Shown: positions 58,630 to 64,000 of the stretch, one piece after another | Layout of the letters: each line of letters starts with the position of its first letter | Numbering within the stretch: the first letter of the stretch is position 1 | Source of the DNA: UBA5070 sp035352895 | GTDB taxonomy: Bacteria > Fibrobacterota > Fibrobacteria > UBA5070 | Reading direction: 5' to 3' | Assembly (NCBI GenBank): GCA_035352895.1 | Contig: DAOPYN010000003.1 | Span: forward strand, 1 to 64,000 | DNA: 64,000 nt | Made by a program: the position numbers and the translations under genes | Notes under the pieces: model-generated | Seen by the model: only the letters and a program-made list of their open reading frames with translations | The model's database searches: none | What the model was told of the DNA's origin: nothing

Positions 58630-61460
58630 TCGGCCTCCTCCGATGCGCTACCCTCCAGGTCGTCGCCCAGGTCCGGTGCGACCGGCGCCGGAAGGGCGGA
58701 GATGTTCTCGAACCATTCCTTGAGCTCGCGGTGGGCCTGTTCGGGAGTCTTGGCCTGGCGGTGTCCGCCGTCCCAGGCATCGGCGAGGTACGATCCGTAG
58801 CGCTCGCGCACCACGCGACTGTCCAGGACCAGGATGGCTCCGCGATCGTCGGAACGACGCAGCAGGCGGCCGATCCCCTGGCGCAGCTTGAGCCACGCCT
58901 CGGGCAGGAAGCACTCCGCGAAGGGCGGGCGCCCTTCCGACTCCACTTCCTCCGAACGCGCGGAGACCAGCGGATCGCTGGGGACGGGAAACGGCAAGCG
59001 GGCGATCACCACCAGTTCCAGGTCGCGGCCGGGAAGATCCACGCCTTCCCAGAAACTGTCCGAGCCCAGGAGGCAGGCGCCCTCGGTGCGTCGGAACATG
59101 GAAAGCAGCGCCTCGCGGTTCCCGTCCACGCCCTGGGCCAGAAGCAGACGCCCGGCGGACCGGTAGTCGCCAACCAGCTTCTCGCGCACGTCGCGAAGAC
59201 TGCGCTCGGACGTGAACAACACCAGAGAACGCCGTCCCAGAGGCAGGACCACCTCGCGCAAGGTCTGCACCAGGGCGTCGGTCCACCCCTTTTCGCCCGG
59301 CTTGGGAAGCCACCCGGCGGCCACCACCCGCGCCTGCTCGCGCAGCTTGAAGGGCGAAGGATGGCGCACCCGATGGAGCTCGCGATCGATGCGCGCCAAT
59401 CCGGTGCGCAACTCCAGATGCTCCGCCCGACCGCGGATGGCCAGCGTGGCCGAGGTGAACACGGCGGTCTTCATGGCCGGATACAAGGTCTTCGCCAGGA
59501 TCATGCCGGGATCCAACGGCGATCCGCGCAGGACCAGCTTGATGGGATTGGACCAATCCTGGATCCAATGGACATCGCCGATGGCGGGTCCGTCGCAGAG
59601 CACCTGGAGGTCGCGACGGAATTCGGACAGGGCGCCTTCGCCCGATCCGAGATCGGACAGGAAGCCCTTCTCCTCGCCTTCCTTCCAATCGGCCAAGGCC
59701 TTGCGCAGGTCGGACAGGCTCCTGACGGCGGATTCGAAGGCTCCCAGCGCCGCGCTGGGATCCACACCCGTCTCGGCGGCCAGGCTTTCGCGGAGGCGGA
59801 GCTTCTGCTCCTCCCCGCGACGCCCCACCTTCTCGCCCAGCTTCTGGAACAGGCGGTGCAGGCGACGGTCGGCGGAAAGGATCTCCTCGCGGGCGAGGTC
59901 CACCAGGGCGATGGCCTCGACGGGAAGGTTCCGGTTGGCGGCGAGCGCACCGAGCGTGCCGGCGCGCTTGTCGGAGGATTCGGCGAGCGGATGGGTCAGG
60001 CGACGCAACCTGGGAAGCGACACCGCGCGACCCAGATGGTCGTGCGCGACGTCGGCCAGGTGGTGGGCTTCGTCCACCACCAGCCGTTCGTAGGTGGGAA
60101 GGATCGCGAAGTCCAGGGCCAGGTCGCTGAGCAGCAGGGCGTGGTTCACCACCAGCACGTGGGCGGCTTCCGCGCGGCGGCGCGCCCGCTGGTGGAAGCA
60201 GATGCGGAACAACGGATGGCGGGGAGGGATGCTCGCCCGGCCGTCGCTCTGCAGCTTGCCCCACAGCCCGGCGTTGCGGTCGCGGCCGAAGCCGTGGCAT
60301 TCCTCGATGTCGCCGGTGGAGGTGGAGCGGACCCAGGGGATCAAGGGCAGGATGGCCTCGCGTTCGGCGCGGTCCAGCCGGTGCGGATCGGCCAGATGGT
60401 CGGCGAAGCGGCGCACGCACAGGTAGTTGGAACGTCCCTTGAGGACTTCCACGCGCGCGCCCGGCACGGCTTCGCGCACCAGCGGGGCCTCGCGTTCGAT
60501 CAGCTGGTTCTGGAGGGTCTTGGTGGCCGTGGAGACCACCACGCGATCGCGGGCTTCGACGGCCCACTGGGCGGAAGGCACCAGATAGGCCAGGGACTTG
60601 CCCGTGCCGGTTCCCGCCTCGCACAAAAGGAACGCTTCCTTGGAGAGGGCCTGGGCGATCTCCCTGGCCATCTGCCCTTGGGCGGGCCGGGGTTCCCAGT
60701 CGGGCCGGCCCTTGGCCAAGGGCCCGTTGCGGGAGAAGATGCGGTCCACCAGGGAGACATCCAGCTCGTACTGCCGCGGCGGCCCCGATTTGACGGATTC
60801 CGTCGCATCGGCGGGCCAGGCCGGAGCCGGAGCCTCGTCGCCGCCTTCCCAGGGCAACAACGCCTCCCAGGGGCTTTCCGATCCGTGCAGGACCCAGGCC
60901 AGGGAGTCGACCACGGGGGCGTCCTCGGAGGCGTAGCGCGCGAGGCGATCCTGGATGGCGAGGAAGAGGTTTCCCGCGGAACGGGCATCGTCCAGGGCGC
61001 GGTGGGCGGCCGCCTGGACGGGCAGTTCCAGCCGTTCCACCAGGCTTTCCAGCTTGTGGCTGGGCCAGTGGGGCCAGGCGATCCGCGCCCCCAGCAGGGT
61101 GTCGAACACCGGCCGGGAAGGCTCGGCGATCCCCGCGGCATCCCACGCCTTGCGCAGGAACTTGAGATCGAAATGGCTGTTGTGGGCCACCACGGGAAGC
61201 GCGCCGCAGAAGGCGGCGAATTCGGCCAGGGCTTCGGCGGGTTCCCGCCCCCCGGTGGACTCCGCCTGGGTGATCCCCGTGAGCGCCTCGATGAAGGCGG
61301 TGACGGGACGCTGGGTGCGCAGCACCGCCGAGAACGTGCGGACCGGTCGACCGTCCTGGAAGACCACGCCCCCCAGTTCGAGGATCTCCTCGGTGGCGAA
61401 ATCGAGGCCGGTGGTCTCGAGATCCAGCGCAACAAAATCCGTCAAGGGACGAAAACTCAT
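58626..61460 (-). CDS. DEDD exonuclease-DinG helicase fusion
   Basis: The 944-residue protein joins an epsilon-type 3'-5' exonuclease (residues 1-175: Asp13/Glu15 in DLETTGLD, Asp98 in HNSHFDLKF, His153/Asp158 in HRALDDARS) to a DinG/XPD superfamily-2 helicase (Walker A EAGTGTGKSL near 281, DEAH 463-466, late motifs SDSFWEGVDLPGRDLELVVI and RQGIGRLLRRSDD). The usual four-cysteine Fe-S site of DinG is incomplete: Cys348 and Cys421 fit, Cys388 is at an odd position and the remaining ligand is His or missing, as in Gram-positive DinG without a cluster. The ATG at 61460 overlaps the upstream stop by 4 nt. Confidence 0.92.
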   Translation of the reverse strand: MSFRPLTDFVALDLETTGLDFATEEILELGGVVFQDGRPVRTFSAVLRTQRPVTAFIEALTGITQAESTGGREPAEALAEFAAFCGALPVVAHNSHFDLKFLRKAWDAAGIAEPSRPVFDTLLGARIAWPHWPSHKLESLVERLELPVQAAAHRALDDARSAGNLFLAIQDRLARYASEDAPVVDSLAWVLHGSESPWEALLPWEGGDEAPAPAWPADATESVKSGPPRQYELDVSLVDRIFSRNGPLAKGRPDWEPRPAQGQMAREIAQALSKEAFLLCEAGTGTGKSLAYLVPSAQWAVEARDRVVVSTATKTLQNQLIEREAPLVREAVPGARVEVLKGRSNYLCVRRFADHLADPHRLDRAEREAILPLIPWVRSTSTGDIEECHGFGRDRNAGLWGKLQSDGRASIPPRHPLFRICFHQRARRRAEAAHVLVVNHALLLSDLALDFAILPTYERLVVDEAHHLADVAHDHLGRAVSLPRLRRLTHPLAESSDKRAGTLGALAANRNLPVEAIALVDLAREEILSADRRLHRLFQKLGEKVGRRGEEQKLRLRESLAAETGVDPSAALGAFESAVRSLSDLRKALADWKEGEEKGFLSDLGSGEGALSEFRRDLQVLCDGPAIGDVHWIQDWSNPIKLVLRGSPLDPGMILAKTLYPAMKTAVFTSATLAIRGRAEHLELRTGLARIDRELHRVRHPSPFKLREQARVVAAGWLPKPGEKGWTDALVQTLREVVLPLGRRSLVLFTSERSLRDVREKLVGDYRSAGRLLLAQGVDGNREALLSMFRRTEGACLLGSDSFWEGVDLPGRDLELVVIARLPFPVPSDPLVSARSEEVESEGRPPFAECFLPEAWLKLRQGIGRLLRRSDDRGAILVLDSRVVRERYGSYLADAWDGGHRQAKTPEQAHRELKEWFENISALPAPVAPDLGDDLEGSASEEAE

Positions 61461-62695
61461 GGAGAAACCTTTCCGGTGTCGGGCATCGCGTCGTGGACCA
61501 GGCACTGCACGCGCACGCGCACGGAATCCTGTCTCTCGAGGTTGAAGGAAGGTACGTGGCACCAGGGCTCGGCCGTTCGCCCCGATCGCCAGGACGAGGC
61601 CAACGGTCGGCCGTCCAGGTCGCGGTCCAACCAGACCTCGCCGCTCCACCGGCCCGGCGCAAGACGCAGTTCGGGGCGATCGACGGAGCTCAGGCGGGGA
61701 CGGGCACGGCGGAAGACCGGCCACAGGCGCATACGGACGGACTTGCCCTTCCACGCCTTGGGAAGGGAGTCCAACGCCACGAAGGCGGTCCCGGTGGAAT
61801 CCTCCGGCAGCCGATCCCAGTATCCGGCCAGGGAATCCAGGGAGACGCTGTCCCTGCGACGGAGGCTGTCCAGGGTGGTGTCGCGGGGGGCGGCCTCGCC
61901 GGTGTCCTCGGGGACCAGCTTGGCCACGAAGGACTCCATCCAACGATTGCCCTTGCCCCGCACGTCGCCCAGGAAGGCGATGGGCTCCTGGCCTGGGCGC
62001 CAGAAATTGTCCTTATCCTTGTCGTCCCAGGCCATCACGCGCCAGGCGCCTTCCGGCAGGAAGCGCAGATCGGCGACGAATGCGGTGTCGGCCCAGGTCC
62101 AGCGCCAGGGTCGTTCGCGAAACGGCATGGGAGCCTGGGCCAGCCACTGGGTGGAATCCTTGCGCCGCAGAAGCCGGGCGAGCCCCTTGCGGGCAGCGCT
62201 GTCCAGGGGCCACGCCCCCAGCCGCGCCTTCACGGGCACGGGCGCGGTGGTGTCGGAGCCCACCCAGGTGCGGACCTCCACGCGCCCGGAATCGATGCGT
62301 GTGCCGGTGGAGAAGGGGATTTCCTGGACCGCCTTGGTGGCCGCGCGGCGCCAATCGGAGAGCCCGGGCTGGATCCTAAGGACGTAGGTGGAGGGACTGT
62401 CCAAAGGCTCGCGCAGACGGACCAGGACCTCGGGACCATCCACCCGGATGTCCGGCGCCTTGGTTCCGGCGGGCATCACGCTGATGGCGGAACGCGCCGT
62501 CGTGGGATCCACCCATTCGGTGAAGCGCAGGCGGATCTGGACGTCCCTGGACACGCCCACGGCACCGGAATCCGGCACCGAGCCGACCAGCCGGGGCGGC
62601 TCCAGGTCCTCGGGACCACCCGCGGGAGGAACCACCCTGGCGCACCCCATCCAAACCGAGCCGACCAGGGCGGCGAGAACGATCCGCCTAGTCAT
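61457..62695 (-). CDS. Lipoprotein with Ig-like (Big_5) domain
   Basis: The 412-residue product has a lipoprotein signal (MTRRIVLAALVGSVWMGC) with mature Cys at residue 18. The first 90 mature residues match the Ig-like Big_5 type (GGPEDLEPPRLVGSVPDSGAVGV, then QIRLRFTEWVDPTTA), which is typical of long proteins in Fibrobacterota and Bacteroidota envelope lipoproteins. The rest is beta-rich with a segment WDDKDKDNFWRPGQ. Its function is unknown. The ATG at 62695 overlaps the end of lepB by 8 nt, so it is co-transcribed. Confidence 0.85.
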   Translation of the reverse strand: MTRRIVLAALVGSVWMGCARVVPPAGGPEDLEPPRLVGSVPDSGAVGVSRDVQIRLRFTEWVDPTTARSAISVMPAGTKAPDIRVDGPEVLVRLREPLDSPSTYVLRIQPGLSDWRRAATKAVQEIPFSTGTRIDSGRVEVRTWVGSDTTAPVPVKARLGAWPLDSAARKGLARLLRRKDSTQWLAQAPMPFRERPWRWTWADTAFVADLRFLPEGAWRVMAWDDKDKDNFWRPGQEPIAFLGDVRGKGNRWMESFVAKLVPEDTGEAAPRDTTLDSLRRRDSVSLDSLAGYWDRLPEDSTGTAFVALDSLPKAWKGKSVRMRLWPVFRRARPRLSSVDRPELRLAPGRWSGEVWLDRDLDGRPLASSWRSGRTAEPWCHVPSFNLERQDSVRVRVQCLVHDAMPDTGKVSP

Positions 62696-64000
62696 GCACG
62701 AGCCGACCGATCCGGGTCCAGCGAGTGAGGAAGGGCACCTTCAGCAAGGTCAGCGGACGCGACAGCATCACCGGAGATTCGCGTGTGGTCGGATCTTCCG
62801 GATTGTCCATGGAGAAGTAGATGATGAACGCCTTGGCCTTCACGTTGCGCCGCGAGAGATATCCCCAGAATCGGGAATCGGCGCTGTGGTCGCGGTTGTC
62901 GCCCATCATGAACAGCACCTGCTGGCGCACCACGTAGTTGGTGTCCGTCTTCCCGTCGATCTTGATGGCGCGCTTGAGCTGGAGGGAATCCTTCCGCGCC
63001 GAATCGGCCGTGGCGGTGTCCATGTGCTTCCAGAACCAGAACGAGCGGTCCAGGTGCGCGCCGGTCCGGGGCGCGATGGATTCGTGGACCACGTTGCGGA
63101 AGAAGCCGCCGGGCAGCTCGCCCATCTGGTAGGCCATGGAGAGGGCCTTGGACATGGAGTCCTGTTCCACATCCACCAGGATGGACCCGTCCTGCATCTG
63201 GCTGCTGGCCTGAACGAACTGGGGCGGAACCCGGAATTCCGGATAGTCGCTGTAGTACATCTGCCGGAACACCCAGTTCTTGTCCTTCTTGCCGTTGCGC
63301 TCCACCCACACCGAGCACTGCACCTTGGACTGCGGGTTTTCCTGGATGGCCAGGTGGTAGATCCGGAGGAACTCCTCGCTTCCCACCTGGTTGAGATGGA
63401 TGGTGTCTCCGGGGGCGGGAATGCGAAGGGGCCCCAGGGAGTCCCTCACCTGCACCAGATCCCAGCTGGGCGGCACGTTCGCGTCGTCGTACTGGCCGTT
63501 GACGGGAAGCTCCACTTCCTTGCCGTTGCGGACCAGCTTCTTGCGGCGCACCGACAAGGTGTCGCCGGACACCGCCACGCACCGCTTGATGAAATCCTTG
63601 GAGTCGTAGCGGACCAATCGTCCCTGTCCGGGGTTCGGAGTCCGGTCCCAGTAGTAATCGCCGAAGAGGAGGGTGTGGGCAATGAATTGGAAGCGCTCGG
63701 GATCCCGCCCCGGGGCATCCGGATCGGCGGGATAATGGAAGATGATGATGTCGCCCGGCTTGGGCTCGGTGAGGGCGGGAAGCCGCTTTTCGGAGAACGG
63801 AACCGGGGATCCGTACAGGAACTTGAGCCCAAGGAGCCAGTCCCCGATCAGAAGGGACCGTTCCATGGAGCCGGAAGGGATCCGAAACGCCTGGATCACG
63901 AATTGGATCACGACCAACGCCATCAGAAGAGGCAGGAGGATCTCGCGGAAGAGGATCTTGCCCCAGGCTTTCTTGGCCGGAGCGGAGGGCGGATTCGGTT
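62688..64000 (-). CDS. lepB: Signal peptidase I (5' end beyond the window)
   Basis: This inner-membrane peptidase removes signal peptides from exported proteins. In the visible part, numbered from the ATG at 63923, the catalytic serine is Ser19 (FRIPSGSME) and the general base is Lys113 (DFIKRCVAVSGD), with the GDNRDHSADSRFWG box at 341. The spacing between the lysine and GDNRD is about 228 residues, larger than the roughly 127 in E. coli, so an extra periplasmic insertion is present. The frame continues upstream (KAWGKILFREILLPLL) to the window edge, so the true start is outside. It leads the operon lepB, Ig-like lipoprotein, exonuclease-DinG and lptE-like. Confidence 0.95.
   Translation of the reverse strand, partial: PNPPSAPAKKAWGKILFREILLPLLMALVVIQFVIQAFRIPSGSMERSLLIGDWLLGLKFLYGSPVPFSEKRLPALTEPKPGDIIIFHYPADPDAPGRDPERFQFIAHTLLFGDYYWDRTPNPGQGRLVRYDSKDFIKRCVAVSGDTLSVRRKKLVRNGKEVELPVNGQYDDANVPPSWDLVQVRDSLGPLRIPAPGDTIHLNQVGSEEFLRIYHLAIQENPQSKVQCSVWVERNGKKDKNWVFRQMYYSDYPEFRVPPQFVQASSQMQDGSILVDVEQDSMSKALSMAYQMGELPGGFFRNVVHESIAPRTGAHLDRSFWFWKHMDTATADSARKDSLQLKRAIKIDGKTDTNYVVRQQVLFMMGDNRDHSADSRFWGYLSRRNVKAKAFIIYFSMDNPEDPTTRESPVMLSRPLTLLKVPFLTRWTRIGRLVHD

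Noticed and set aside
1..64000. CRISPR arrays, prophage, transposons, rRNA genes or riboswitches
   Set aside because: No regularly spaced repeats, transposase or phage genes, rRNA sequence or recognisable riboswitch fold was seen in any intergenic region.

Overview
The window (64 kb, roughly two-thirds G+C, densely coded) looks like ordinary chromosome from a didermal, lipopolysaccharide-bearing bacterium, most plausibly Fibrobacterota or a close relative in the Fibrobacterota-Bacteroidota-Chlorobiota group. The evidence is an LptE-like lipoprotein, dapF, many exported proteins and lipoproteins, a DUF6588-type outer-membrane protein, secreted proteins with short C-terminal domains like type IX secretion sorting signals, and promoter-like TAnnTT boxes just upstream of many starts. 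There is no phage, transposase, CRISPR array or rRNA operon. No gene-free stretch exceeds 300 bases. Adjacent genes on one strand very often overlap by 4 nt (ATGA, GTGA, TTGA), and this was used to choose several starts.

Layout. 1-1067 is the C-terminal part of a hybrid cluster protein, with a terminator. 1161-4179 is an ABC exporter operon with an exported partner. 4225-6370 holds an M18 aminopeptidase and an unknown protein. 6473-8359 is a lipoprotein with PPC-like repeats. 8363-15051 is housekeeping: tRNA-Leu, tig, a terminator, then clpP-clpX-Lon-like-yggS-yggT-divIVA-ykgJ. 15117-19762 holds a TrmJ-like methyltransferase, a DUF4143 ATPase with an AT-rich upstream region, an MgtC/DUF4010 membrane protein, a SUI1-type factor and htpX. 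19921-30389 is mostly envelope and secreted proteins: two Wzi-like barrels, an esterase, a large protein with an inactivated M6 peptidase domain and FG-GAP repeats, a NYN-LOTUS protein, a YiiX-like peptidase and a lipoprotein.

30536-34030 is a three-domain lysophospholipid-recycling fusion (LplT-PlsC-AMP ligase). 34073-36031 is an OafA-type acyltransferase. 36088-37392 holds three small genes resembling nitrogenase-cofactor accessory proteins (NifX-like, AnfO-like) plus a HEPN-like protein, with no nitrogenase in view. tRNA-Lys sits directly before mfd (38068-41570). 41651-50755 carries secreted proteins (including a collagen/RCC1 protein), a U32 protein with a palindromic repeat inside its coding region, and a sulfatase-modifying-factor-like protein.

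50769-57093 is the most system-like segment: six minus-strand genes, each overlapping the next by 4 nt, encoding a small exported helical protein, an exported protein, an outer-membrane barrel, a TPR lipoprotein, a membrane Ser/Thr kinase and an FHA-GAF-sigma54 activator. It reads as an envelope-to-transcription signalling relay that I cannot match to a named system. 57257-64000 ends the window with dapF and a chain lepB, Ig-like lipoprotein, exonuclease-DinG and lptE-like, with lepB running off the end.
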